Source of the DNA: Actinomycetes bacterium
GTDB taxonomy: Bacteria; Actinomycetota; Actinomycetes; Actinomycetales; Cellulomonadaceae
Length of the DNA stretch: 53,467 bases
NCBI GenBank assembly: GCA_021793115.1
Contig: JAJYTJ010000003.1
Span: 1-53,467 of the forward strand
Direction: 5' to 3'
The notes beneath the pieces are model-generated. The model was not told the origin of the DNA, did no database searches, and saw only the letters and a list, made by a program, of their open reading frames with translations. Made by a program: the position numbers and the translations under genes. This document shows positions 1 to 7,294 of this stretch, in pieces; positions within the stretch are counted from its first letter, which is position 1; the number at the start of each line of letters is the position of its first letter.

Positions 1-1059
1 GCCCGCCGCCACCAGCAGGCCCGCCACCAGGCCGGCGGCACCCGCCGCGGCCGCGGGCTCCCACGCCCGCCCGGCCGCCAGGCCCCGGTGCAGCACGGCC
101 CCCGCCAGCAGGCCCGCGACGATCAGCAGCACGGGCGCCAGCCGCGACGGGCCGCCGGCCTGCAGGCCGGTGGGCAGCGCCCCCAGCAGGGGCACGGCCG
201 GCAGGGGCCCCGCCACCACGGCGTCGGGCCCGAAGTGGGACCCCGCGCCGACGGCGAACCCCGGCCCGGCGAGCCACGCGCCGGCCCAGGCGACGAGGTT
301 CGGCGCGTAGCCCAGCTCGCCGACGGCCAGCACCACGCCGCCCATCGGGTCGAGCCCCAGGCCGTGCACCACCGCCGCCACCTGCGACCGCCCCGCCAGC
401 ACCCAGCCGGCGGCGGTCAGCGCGGCCAGCACCACGAGCACGCCGGCCGCGACGGCGCCGCCCGCGACGCCGGCCCGCAGCCAGGCCGGCAGCGTGGACC
501 ACGGGCCACCGATCCGGCGGCGCAGGTCCTGCGAGTCGCCGCGCCGCAGCACGCCCGCGCCGAGGCCGACGGCGCCGACCGCCAGTGCGCCGGGAACGGC
601 GCGGGCCGCGTGGCCTGCGGTCATCGGGTCGGTCAGGGCGACGACGACGACGAGCGCGACGTACGTGCCGAGGCCGGCGAGGAACGCCGAGGGCGTGGGC
701 CGCGCGGAGCGACGCGCGGAGGCGTAGGTGGTGTACCAGGCGATCGCGGTCAGTCCCAGCGGCGCGAGCGTGACCGGCCCGAGCGGGACACCGTGGGCCA
801 GCAGCCAGAGACCGGCGCCGATCTGGACCGAGCGGGTCCAGAGCACGCCGGCGTTGGACGGGTCGGCCGACGTGACGACGAACACCGCGACCGCCGGCAC
901 CACGGCCACGGCGAGCGAGAGCACCACGGCCTGGACCGCCGCGAGCACGCCCGAGACCCAGGGCAGCCCGCCGTCGAGCGGGCTGGGCTCGCGGCCCGGG
1001 GGCGGCGCGACGCCGATGACGCGGCGCGTCGCGGCGGTCGGCCGCTGCGGGGTGCTCAT
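1..1059 (-). CDS. perM: PerM/DUF6350 family membrane protein (C-terminus cut by window edge)
   Basis: The frame stays open from an ATG at 1057-1059 to the window edge, giving 353 codons without a stop. It begins MSTPQRPTAATRR and then runs through many hydrophobic alpha-helical stretches (first around residues 36-65, others near 82-105, 125-145, 150-170 and 195-215), so it is a polytopic membrane protein. The position just downstream of sucCD is the conserved place of DUF6350 proteins; the mycobacterial member PerM supports cell division under stress. Family assignment rests on topology and synteny more than on a motif. It lies 107 nt after sucD on the same strand, so it may be co-transcribed or have its own promoter in that gap. 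Confidence 0.75.
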   Translation of the reverse strand, partial: MSTPQRPTAATRRVIGVAPPPGREPSPLDGGLPWVSGVLAAVQAVVLSLAVAVVPAVAVFVVTSADPSNAGVLWTRSVQIGAGLWLLAHGVPLGPVTLAPLGLTAIAWYTTYASARRSARPTPSAFLAGLGTYVALVVVVALTDPMTAGHAARAVPGALAVGAVGLGAGVLRRGDSQDLRRRIGGPWSTLPAWLRAGVAGGAVAAGVLVVLAALTAAGWVLAGRSQVAAVVHGLGLDPMGGVVLAVGELGYAPNLVAWAGAWLAGPGFAVGAGSHFGPDAVVAGPLPAVPLLGALPTGLQAGGPSRLAPVLLIVAGLLAGAVLHRGLAAGRAWEPAAAAGAAGLVAGLLVAAG

Positions 1060-1166
1060 CGGTCCATCGTCGGGCGCGCGCCGCGACGCCCGGCTCAGGC
1101 GACCCGGCGCGTCGCCGCTTCCGAGCGGTGCCCCGCGCCGGGGACGCGCGCCTGGGATGCGCGCCG

Positions 1167-2054
1167 TCAGGCCCGGGCCGCGGCCAGGAGCGCGCGCGCG
1201 AGCGCGGCGGTCTCGGACGGCGTCTTGCCGACGCGGACGCCGGCGGCCTCGAGCGCGTCCTTCTTCGCCTGCGCGGTGCCCGACGAGCCCGACACGATCG
1301 CGCCGGCGTGGCCCATCGTCTTGCCCTCCGGCGCGGTGAACCCGGCGACGTAGCCGACGACGGGCTTGGTCACGTGCTCCTTGATGAAGGCCGCGGCCCG
1401 CTCCTCGGCGTCCCCGCCGATCTCGCCGATCATGACGATGAGCTCGGTCTGCGGGTCCGCCTCGAAGGCCGCGAGCGCGTCGATGTGCGTGGTGCCGATG
1501 ACCGGGTCGCCCCCGATGCCGAGGCACGTGGAGAACCCGTGGTCCGACAGCTCGAACATCATCTGGTACGTCAGCGTGCCGGACTTCGACACCAGCCCGA
1601 TGGGGCCGGGGCCGGTGATGTCCGCGGGGATGATGCCGACGTTCGACTGGCCCGGCGTGATGAGGCCCGGGCAGTTCGGGCCGATGATCCGGGTGCCCTT
1701 GGCCTGCGCGTACGTGAAGAACTCGGCCGTGTCCGCCACCGGGACGCCCTCGGTGATGACGACGACGAGCGGCAGTCCGGCGTCGACGGCCTCGACCACG
1801 GCGTCCTTGGTGAACGCCGGCGGCACGAAGACGACCGAGACGTCGGCACCGGTGGCCGCGACGGCGTCGCGCACGGTGCCGAACACCGGCACGTCACGCG
1901 TGGGGAAGCTCACCACCTCGCCGGCCTTGCGGGGGTTGACGCCCCCGACGACGTCGGTGCCGGAGGCGAGCATCCGGGTGGTGTGCTTGCTCCCCTCGGA
2001 CCCGGTCATGCCCTGGACGATGACCTTGGACGCGGAGGTCAGGAAGACGGCCAT
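1167..2054 (-). CDS. sucD: succinate-CoA ligase, alpha subunit
   Basis: This 295-residue protein has the family's normal length. Together with SucC it makes succinyl-CoA synthetase, which converts succinyl-CoA, ADP and phosphate to succinate and ATP in the cytosolic TCA cycle. The N-terminus ([20 protein letters not shown]) is the CoA-binding Rossmann domain. The phosphohistidine motif GHAGAIV places the catalytic His at about residue 249. The ATG at 2054 was chosen because the family starts at MAVF; the longer open frame upstream is read-through into sucC. The start lies 23 nt after the sucC stop, a typical operon spacing that ensures paired subunit synthesis. Confidence 0.97.
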   Translation of the reverse strand: MAVFLTSASKVIVQGMTGSEGSKHTTRMLASGTDVVGGVNPRKAGEVVSFPTRDVPVFGTVRDAVAATGADVSVVFVPPAFTKDAVVEAVDAGLPLVVVITEGVPVADTAEFFTYAQAKGTRIIGPNCPGLITPGQSNVGIIPADITGPGPIGLVSKSGTLTYQMMFELSDHGFSTCLGIGGDPVIGTTHIDALAAFEADPQTELIVMIGEIGGDAEERAAAFIKEHVTKPVVGYVAGFTAPEGKTMGHAGAIVSGSSGTAQAKKDALEAAGVRVGKTPSETAALARALLAAARA

Positions 2055-2077
2055 GGTGGGTGCAGGCTCCTCGGGTC

Positions 2078-3256
2078 TCAGGCGGCGGTGGCCGCGAGCG
2101 CGGCGGCGGCATCGGCGCCACCGTCCATGGTCTCGGCCAGGGTGACGAGCGGGTGGGCGGCGGCGGCGAGGATCGCACGGCCCTGCGCGACGTTGTTGCC
2201 GTCGAGGCGCACGACGAGCGGCTTGGAGGCCTCGTCGCCGAGCATCTCCAGCGCGGCGACGATGCCGCGGGCGACCTCGTCGCACGCCGTGATGCCGCCG
2301 AACACGTTGACGAACACCGCCTTGACCTGCGGGTCGGACAGGATGATGTCCAGGCCGTCGGCCATGACCTGGGCCGAGGCGCCGCCGCCGATGTCGAGGA
2401 AGTTCGCCGGCCGCACGCCGCCGTGGGCCTCGCCGGCGTAGGCGACGACGTCCAGCGTGCTCATGACGAGCCCCGCGCCGTTGCCGATGATGCCGACCTG
2501 GCCGTCGAGCTTGACGTAGTTGAGGTGCTTGGCCTTGGCGCGTGCCTCGAGCGGGTCGGCGGCGGCGCGGTCGACGAGGTCGGCGTGCGCCTGGTGCCGG
2601 AAGCCCGCGTTGTCGTCGAGCGTCACCTTGCCGTCCAGCGCGATGACGCGGCCGTCCGACGTCAGCACGAGCGGGTTCACCTCGACGAGCGTGGCGTCCT
2701 CCTCGTCGTACACCGACCAGAGGCGACGCAGTACGTCCGCGACGCGCGGCGCGACCGCCGCGTCGAAGCCGGCGGCCGCGACGATCTCGTCGGCCTTGGC
2801 CTCGTCGATGCCGACGATCGGGTCGACGGGGACCCGGGCGAGCGCCTCGGGCCGCTCGACGGCGAGCTGCTCGATCTCCATGCCGCCCTCGACGCTGGCC
2901 ATCGCGAGGTAGCGGCGCTCGGCGCGGTCGAGCAGCAGCGAGACGTAGTACTCCTGGGCGATGTCCGCGCCCAGCGCGACGAGCACGCGGTGCACCGTGT
3001 GCCCCTTGATGTCCATCCCGAGGATCTGCGTCGCCGCCTGCTCGGCCTCGTCCGGTGTCCGCGCGAGCTTGACGCCGCCGGCCTTGCCGCGTCCGCCCGT
3101 CTTGACCTGCGCCTTGACCACGACGAGGCCGGACCCCGCCAGCAGCCGCTCGGCGGCGGCCCGGGCCTCCGCCGGGGTGGTCGCCACGATGCCGTCCAGC
3201 ACGGGTACCTCGTGCGCGGCGAACAGGTCACGTGCCTGGTACTCGAACAGGTCCAC
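2078..3256 (-). CDS. sucC: succinate-CoA ligase, ADP-forming, beta subunit
   Basis: A 392-residue beta subunit with an ATP-grasp domain followed by a ligase domain that contacts SucD. The start [12 protein letters not shown] is the family signature; it uses GTG at 3254-3256 behind an AGGA..GAGG ribosome-binding sequence. A longer frame to 3460 exists but has no family-like sequence. The nucleotide-binding segment GGRGKAGG lies at residues 54-61. It is the first gene of a sucC-sucD unit. A perfect 14-bp palindrome at 3334-3347 lies about 80 nt upstream of the start, within the probable promoter, suggesting specific transcriptional control. Confidence 0.97.
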   Translation of the reverse strand: MDLFEYQARDLFAAHEVPVLDGIVATTPAEARAAAERLLAGSGLVVVKAQVKTGGRGKAGGVKLARTPDEAEQAATQILGMDIKGHTVHRVLVALGADIAQEYYVSLLLDRAERRYLAMASVEGGMEIEQLAVERPEALARVPVDPIVGIDEAKADEIVAAAGFDAAVAPRVADVLRRLWSVYDEEDATLVEVNPLVLTSDGRVIALDGKVTLDDNAGFRHQAHADLVDRAAADPLEARAKAKHLNYVKLDGQVGIIGNGAGLVMSTLDVVAYAGEAHGGVRPANFLDIGGGASAQVMADGLDIILSDPQVKAVFVNVFGGITACDEVARGIVAALEMLGDEASKPLVVRLDGNNVAQGRAILAAAAHPLVTLAETMDGGADAAAALAATAA

Positions 3257-3319
3257 CCTCGGTCCTCTCGTCGGCCTCGTCGGCCCTGGGCTCACGCCTC
3301 GGGTGCCCGCGCCGGCTTG

Positions 3320-3349
3320 ATCGTAGCCGGATTTCTCGATGTCGAGACA
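3320..3349 (-). promoter_or_regulatory. possible sucCD promoter
   Basis: On the minus strand TACGAT (3320-3325) is a fair -10 hexamer. With an 18-nt spacer the -35 position holds TGTCTC (3344-3349), which is weak. The palindrome at 3334-3347 overlaps this -35. The assignment is inference from spacing only. Confidence 0.35.
3334..3347. promoter_or_regulatory. operator-like palindrome upstream of sucC
   Basis: TCTCGATGTCGAGA is a perfect 6-2-6 inverted repeat in the 272-bp gene-free interval between sucC and the TetR gene. It overlaps the likely sucC -35 region. The regulator is unknown; its shape fits a dimeric TetR/MarR-type protein. Confidence 0.5.
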
Positions 3350-3528
3350 TCGTGCCCGGGTGCGCAGCCGCGCACGGCGGCGCTCGGGTGGGAGCTCGTC
3401 TGGTTGGGCGACGACCACCGGATCGCGACGTCGCGGGCCCGGCACGCCGGTCGGCCTCACCGCGATGACGTCGACGCCTCAGCGTCCCTGCGGCCCCGCG
3501 GGCGCCACGGGGCTCCTCGCCGGACGGG

Positions 3529-4122
3529 TCAGTGCGGCAGCACCTCACGCACCGCGGCTAGGTACGCCTCGCCGTCGAAGTCGTCGAACAGGGTGTGCTG
3601 GATCAGGAAGCCCTGCGTCAGCGCCAGCATCACCGGCACCAGCCGGTGCACGGCGGCGTCAGGTCCCTCCGGCACCCGGCCGGGGTGCGCGGCGCACCAC
3701 GCCCGGACGACGTCCTCGAAGGCGCCGCGGATCACGGGCACCTGGTCGTTGACCATCACCCTGACGTCCGGCTCGGTGGTCGCCTCGCCCCACACCTGGA
3801 CCAGCACGCGGGCGTCGACGCCGCTGGCCAGCAGGCCGCGCAGCAGCATGCCGAGCCCCTCACCCGGGCTGGGCGGCGGCCCCTGGCGGATCGCCGACTC
3901 CAGCTCGTCGCGGCGCCGTCCCAGCACGGACCGCGCGACGGCCAGGAACAGCTCCCGCTTGCCCTCGAAGTGGCCGTAGATCGCGCCCGCGGACAGGCCC
4001 GCCTCGGCGATGACGTCGGCCATCGACGTGCGGCGGTAGCCCCGCTCGGACAACACCCGCTGGGCGGCGGTCAGGATCTCCTCGCGCCGCGCCTCGCGGT
4101 GCGCGTCACTCACCTTCGGCAC
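3529..4122 (-). CDS. TetR/AcrR family transcriptional regulator
   Basis: A 197-residue one-component repressor of usual TetR length. The N-terminal helix-turn-helix covers about residues 34-53 (TSMADVIAEAGLSAGAIYGH) with the typical following FEGKRELFLAV segment; the C-terminal part is a helical ligand/dimer domain whose ligand cannot be read from sequence. It is divergent from the membrane protein gene at 4228. A palindrome lies between them at 4187-4200, so it most likely represses that gene and itself. The ligand is probably a toxic or hydrophobic compound, but that is inference. Confidence 0.92.
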   Translation of the reverse strand: MPKVSDAHREARREEILTAAQRVLSERGYRRTSMADVIAEAGLSAGAIYGHFEGKRELFLAVARSVLGRRRDELESAIRQGPPPSPGEGLGMLLRGLLASGVDARVLVQVWGEATTEPDVRVMVNDQVPVIRGAFEDVVRAWCAAHPGRVPEGPDAAVHRLVPVMLALTQGFLIQHTLFDDFDGEAYLAAVREVLPH

Positions 4123-4186
4123 CCGGGGCTCCTCCCGCCGCGTCTGTTGACAAGCATAGGGAGCACGAGCAGGCTGGGCGATAAAG

Positions 4187-4200
4187 AACGAACATTCGTT
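4187..4200. promoter_or_regulatory. putative TetR operator
   Basis: AACGAACATTCGTT is a 6-2-6 palindrome (AACGAA / TTCGTT) in the only AT-rich patch of the divergent intergenic region, with partial symmetry extending 4 bp further on each side. It ends 27 bp before the ATG at 4228, positioned to block transcription. Assignment to the adjacent TetR protein is inference from position. Confidence 0.6.
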
Positions 4201-4227
4201 TTCTAATCGTCCCCGGAGGCCCTCCTC

Positions 4228-5301
4228 ATGTCACAGCTCTCTGCGCCGGGCTCTCGCCCGATCGGTACGGCGCGCCTCGTGGCCACCGCGGTCGGGCTCG
4301 CCGGCGTCCTCGCCCTTCTCGTCCTCGCCTTCCTCTGGCCCGCCGCGACATCGCAGCCGCGCGGGATCCGGGTCGCCGTCACCGGTCCGCCGGCCGCCGT
4401 CGGCGCCGTCGGCGGAGCGCTGGCCGCAGGCGAGGTGTTCGACCTGACGCCCGTACCCGACCGGGCTGCGGCCGTGGCGGCCATCGAGTCCCGCGACGTC
4501 GTCGGAGGCCTGATCCTGGGGCAGGAGTCCGAGGTGCTAGCGGCCTCGGCCGCAGGCACGCAGCTGAGCCAGGCGATGACCGCGCTCGCGAGCCAGGCCC
4601 AGCAGGTCCTCCAGGCACGGGCCGACCAGGCCGCCGCCGCGACCGGCCGTCCGGCGGATCGAGTGTCCGTGCGCGTCGCCGACGTCGTGCCGCTGTCGCC
4701 CGACGACGCGCGCGGCATCGGGTTCACGGTGGGCCTGTACCCGCTGGTCATCGGCGGCATCCTCGGCGGCGTCGGCCTCTGGCGCACGGTCGCCGGACCG
4801 TGGCGGCGGACCACGGCGATCCTCGTCTACGCCGTCGCCGCGGGCCTCGCTCTCGCCGCCGTGATGCGCTCGTGGTTCGGCATCCTCCAGGGGTCCTGGT
4901 GGGCGCAGGCCGCCGCCGTGGCGCTGCTGCTGTGCGCCATCGCGGGGCCCGTCGCGGGGCTCGCCGCGCGGCTGGGGTGGCCGGGGGTCCCGGCGGGCTC
5001 GGTGCTCATGCTGCTGCTCGGCAACCCGCTGTCGGGTGTCACCATCCCCGAGCAGTTCCTACCCGCCCCCTGGGGCGCCGCGGGCCAGTGGCTGCCGCCG
5101 GGCGCCGGGGCCAGCCTGCTGCGGGACCTCTCGTACTTCCCTTCGGCGGACGCGACCCGGTTCTGGCTCGTGCTCGGCGCCTGGGCGCTCACCGGCCTCG
5201 TGCTGGGCGTCGTCCCGCCGACCCGACGCACCGCCGTGGGCTCGCCCCGTGGAACCGCTGCCACGCCCATCGAGCTCGCCACGACATCCCCGCTCGCCTG
5301 A
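4228..5301 (+). CDS. polytopic membrane protein, ABC-2/YhgE-like permease type
   Basis: A 357-residue protein with one membrane helix at residues 13-33, a polar domain to about residue 165 that probably faces outside, and about five further helices (starting at YPLVIGGILGGVGLW, ILVYAVAAGLALAAV, AAAVALLLCAIAG, VLMLLLGNPLSG and FWLVLGAWALTGLVLG). This one-plus-five layout resembles ABC-2/YhgE/DUF3533 permeases. No ATPase gene is adjacent. GGAGG sits 8 nt before the ATG. Control by the divergent TetR repressor points to inducible export or membrane stress protection; the substrate is unknown. Confidence 0.7.
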   Translation: MSQLSAPGSRPIGTARLVATAVGLAGVLALLVLAFLWPAATSQPRGIRVAVTGPPAAVGAVGGALAAGEVFDLTPVPDRAAAVAAIESRDVVGGLILGQESEVLAASAAGTQLSQAMTALASQAQQVLQARADQAAAATGRPADRVSVRVADVVPLSPDDARGIGFTVGLYPLVIGGILGGVGLWRTVAGPWRRTTAILVYAVAAGLALAAVMRSWFGILQGSWWAQAAAVALLLCAIAGPVAGLAARLGWPGVPAGSVLMLLLGNPLSGVTIPEQFLPAPWGAAGQWLPPGAGASLLRDLSYFPSADATRFWLVLGAWALTGLVLGVVPPTRRTAVGSPRGTAATPIELATTSPLA

Positions 5302-5325
5302 GGCGACGGCTGACGACGAGCGCCC

Positions 5326-5904
5326 TCACGCCGGCCGGCGCCCGCTGAGCCGGACGAGCGCCGGCAGGCCCATCACCCAGGCGTTCTCGCGCACGACGAG
5401 CAGACCGGCCCGCCGGAGCGCGCGGGCGACGTGCCGGCTCGGCCCGTGCATCTCGACGACGACCACCGCCCCGCCCGGCGCGAGCACGCGCGTCAGCTCG
5501 GCGACGCCGGGGTCGAGGTCCGGCCAGTGGTGCATCGTCAGCACCGCCGAGACGACGTCGGCCGACCCGTCGGGCAGGGGCAGGTGGGTGGCGTCGCCGC
5601 GGAGCACGCGGCCCGGCTCGGCCCCGGGGCTCGCGGCGAGCCGGGCCTGCGCCAGCTCGACCATCCGCTGCGACGGGTCGACACCCGTCACGGCGGCGTC
5701 CGGGCGCAGCGCGGCGACGCTCGCCGGGAGCGCCCCGGGGCCGGTACCGACGTCCACGTAGCGCCCACCGCGAGGCAGCAGCGCGGCGATGCGCCGTGCG
5801 GTCCGCCCGTGCATCCCGCGCATCCAGCGCGCGTGCTCCGCGTAGCGGTCGGCGCCGTCACCCTCGAACGTCTCGAGCCACTCGTGGTCCCGTCGGTGAC
5901 CCAT
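5326..5904 (-). CDS. class I SAM-dependent methyltransferase
   Basis: A 192-residue protein with a Rossmann-type methyltransferase fold. Motif I is DVGTGPGALP at residues 51-60, the acidic residue after beta-2 follows in VTGVDPSQRM, and the motif near VLTMHHWPDLD is the one seen in UbiE/Methyltransf_11 proteins. The substrate cannot be predicted. The ATG at 5904 was chosen because GGAGGAGGGG precedes it and the sequence starts like a methyltransferase (MGHRRDHEWLETFEGD); the upstream extension to 6024 is arginine-rich read-through of a repeat region. It converges with the membrane protein gene, with stops 24 nt apart. Confidence 0.85.
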   Translation of the reverse strand: MGHRRDHEWLETFEGDGADRYAEHARWMRGMHGRTARRIAALLPRGGRYVDVGTGPGALPASVAALRPDAAVTGVDPSQRMVELAQARLAASPGAEPGRVLRGDATHLPLPDGSADVVSAVLTMHHWPDLDPGVAELTRVLAPGGAVVVVEMHGPSRHVARALRRAGLLVVRENAWVMGLPALVRLSGRRPA

Positions 5905-5984
5905 CACCCCTCCTCCACGCCGCGGCCGGCGCCGATTCGCACCCGGTACGCCGAGCGCACCCCTGCTCCGCGCCGACAACGTAC

Positions 5985-6062
5985 GCGTTCGCCGCCCAGG
6001 GACGCGATCGCCGCTCGGGGACACGCTCGCCGCTCAGGGACGCGCTCGCCGGCCCCGGGGAT
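5985..6062. repeat. 19-bp imperfect tandem repeat, four units
   Basis: Units at 5985-6003, 6004-6022, 6023-6041 and 6042-6062 follow GCGNTCGCCGCTCAGGGAC with few changes; the fourth is 21 bp and a decayed fifth starts at 6063. There are no unique spacers, so it is minisatellite-like rather than CRISPR. It lies in the about 450-bp gene-free interval 5905-6352, upstream of the HTH/Clp_N cassette. Confidence 0.7.
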
Positions 6063-6150
6063 GCGTTCGCGCTCGCGAGGGCGCACCCCAGCCTCGCCCC
6101 TCGATCACCACCCCGCCCCGCGAGCGCCGCCCTCGCCGCTCGAGCCCCCC

Positions 6151-6283
6151 ATTCGTCGAGCGCCCCTCGTTCGTCGAACGCGCCGCCCGTCGAGCGCCGT
6201 CCATTCGTCGAACGCCGACCTCGTTCGCCGAGCGCCGGCGTCGTCCGCCGAGCGCCGCACTCGTTGCACCGGCGCTCGACGAA
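6151..6283. repeat. imperfect 16-20-bp repeat cluster with terminal inverted copy
   Basis: Six diverged units start at 6151, 6170, 6188, 6204, 6224 and 6244 and share the core TTCGTCGAGCGCCG; the last three have an exact 20-bp period. The core returns inverted at 6271-6283 (GGCGCTCGACGAA), so it can fold with upstream copies. It is in the same gene-free interval as the 19-bp array but has a different sequence. No start codon with a plausible ribosome-binding site or coding signal was recognised across it. Confidence 0.7.
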
Positions 6284-6306
6284 CGACTGCGGCCGTCGAC
6301 GGCGGC

Positions 6307-6322
6307 GTCAACATAGGTTGAC
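6307..6322. promoter_or_regulatory. palindromic operator copy 1
   Basis: GTCAACATAGGTTGAC has GTCAAC/GTTGAC arms around a 4-bp centre. It overlaps the -35 hexamer of the promoter for the gene at 6353. A second copy with the same arms is centred 27 bp downstream. Probably bound by the HTH protein encoded immediately downstream (inference). Confidence 0.7.
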
Positions 6323-6346
6323 AGCCTTGGCGCGTCAACGTAGGTT
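6318..6346 (+). promoter_or_regulatory. leaderless promoter of the HTH/Clp_N cassette
   Basis: TTGACA (6318-6323), a 17-nt spacer, and TAGGTT (6341-6346) form a near-consensus housekeeping promoter. The -10 ends 6 nt before the ATG at 6353, so transcription would start at or next to the start codon. No Shine-Dalgarno sequence precedes that ATG, consistent with a leaderless mRNA. Confidence 0.75.
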
Positions 6347-6349
6347 GAC
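6334..6349. promoter_or_regulatory. palindromic operator copy 2
   Basis: GTCAACGTAGGTTGAC differs from copy 1 in one centre base only. It covers the -10 hexamer and ends 3 nt before the start codon, so binding would occlude RNA polymerase. Confidence 0.7.
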
Positions 6350-6352
6350 GGC

Positions 6353-6562
6353 ATGTCCAGCGACCTGATGTCCGCCGCTGCGGGCGACGACCCCGCCGAG
6401 GGGCTCCGCGCCGTCCGCTCGCTGCGCGTGCTGGCCGACCGGCTGGAGGCGTTGCACGTCGAACGTGCCCGCCGGCTCGGCTGGCCGTGGCAGCGCATCG
6501 CCGACGTGCTCGGCGTCACGCGACAGGCGGTCCACAAGAAGTACGGGAAGAGGTTCCCCTGA
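6353..6562 (+). CDS. small helix-turn-helix protein, likely autoregulator
   Basis: A 69-residue protein. Residues 1-40 form a helical segment (AVRSLRVLADRLEALHVERA); residues 43-68 are a clear DNA-binding helix-turn-helix (WQRIADVLGVTRQAVHKKYG). It is too small for a ligand domain. Its stop codon shares one base with the start of the Clp_N gene (TGATG), indicating translational coupling. The ATG at 6353 has no ribosome-binding site but sits exactly where the promoter would start transcription. Two identical-arm palindromes cover that promoter, so autoregulation is the simplest reading; what relieves it is unknown. Confidence 0.85.
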   Translation: MSSDLMSAAAGDDPAEGLRAVRSLRVLADRLEALHVERARRLGWPWQRIADVLGVTRQAVHKKYGKRFP

Positions 6563-7116
6563 TGTTCGAACGTTTCACACGCAGCGCCCGCGCGGCAGTC
6601 GCCTGGGCCGAGGAGGCCGGCCGGCGCGACGGCGTCGACCACATCGAGTCCGGCTACGTGCTCCTCGGAGCCGTCAACGTCGAGCAGTCGGTCGCGGCAC
6701 GTGCGCTCGCGCGGCTCGGCATCGACCCGGGCTTGCTCGCCGAGCGCGTCCACTCGCTCGACGCCCGCGGCGACACTCTCGACGCGGAGGCCCTCGCCGG
6801 CATCGGCATCGACCTGGAGACGGTTCGCGCTCAGGTCGAGGCGACCTTCGGCGACGGCGCTCTCGAGCCGGCCGCCGAGCAGCGCAGGCGTCCGAAGGCT
6901 CACGTCCCCTTCGACCCCGCCGCCAAGAAGATGCTCGAGCTGGCGCTGCGCGAGGCGATCCGGTTCACGAGCAAGGGCATCGACACCGGGCACCTGCTGC
7001 TCGCGGCCGCCCGCCTCGACGGCGCCACCGCCCAGCGGGCGCTGGCCTGGTTCGGTCACGATCGCAAGGCCATCGAGGATGCGGTGGTGGCGGCCTGGGC
7101 GGAGGGCGGGGAGTGA
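6562..7116 (+). CDS. stand-alone Clp N-terminal domain protein, two Clp_N repeats
   Basis: A 184-residue protein made of two Clp_N-type helical repeats, about residues 1-77 (MFERFTRSARAAVAWAEEAG, HIESGYVLLGAV) and 95-184 (FDPAAKKMLELALREAIRF, GIDTGHLLLAAAR). In ClpA/ClpC these repeats dock adaptors and substrates ahead of the ATPase rings; here no Walker motif follows, so it cannot unfold proteins itself. It could be an adaptor, a decoy that titrates adaptors or ClpC-targeting compounds, or a chaperone-like binder. It is coupled by a TGATG overlap to the HTH gene. The start follows the family MFERFT pattern. Confidence 0.88.
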   Translation: MFERFTRSARAAVAWAEEAGRRDGVDHIESGYVLLGAVNVEQSVAARALARLGIDPGLLAERVHSLDARGDTLDAEALAGIGIDLETVRAQVEATFGDGALEPAAEQRRRPKAHVPFDPAAKKMLELALREAIRFTSKGIDTGHLLLAAARLDGATAQRALAWFGHDRKAIEDAVVAAWAEGGE

Positions 7117-7123
7117 GCCGGCG

Positions 7124-7143
7124 CGGTTCACTCCCGTGAGCCG
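7124..7143 (+). terminator. hairpin after the Clp_N gene
   Basis: CGGTTCAC-TCCC-GTGAGCCG gives an 8-bp stem (one G-T pair) with a 4-nt loop, 7 nt after the stop. There is no U-tract, as is common in high-GC actinobacteria. The rest of 7144-7294, between convergent genes, holds nothing else recognised. Confidence 0.45.
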
Positions 7144-7294
7144 GAGGCAGTTCGCGCCCGCCACGGGCTCGCAGCGAGCCGCGGTGGGCACACCCGTGGG
7201 CGCCTGGCCGCCCTGACGGTCAGGGCTCCCACGGGTCGCCCCCCCGCGAGGGGATCGAGAACGTCAGGAAGTCGACCCCGGCGAGCCGCCGGCC

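Noticed and set aside
1146..1164. GCGCGC hairpin between sucD and perM as a terminator
   Set aside because: Only six alternating GC pairs with a 7-nt loop and no tail; such stems are frequent by chance at this GC content.
4147..4152. TTGACA as -35 for the gene at 4228
   Set aside because: No -10-like hexamer occurs at 16-19 nt; the next TA-rich word is about 28 nt away.
5985..6283. CRISPR array
   Set aside because: Repeats are contiguous, diverged and without unique spacers, and no cas gene is in the window.
6034..7191. A 385-codon minus-strand frame opposite the HTH/Clp_N cassette
   Set aside because: It crosses the repeat arrays, is rich in Arg, Gly and Ala without motifs, and is antisense to two recognisable proteins.
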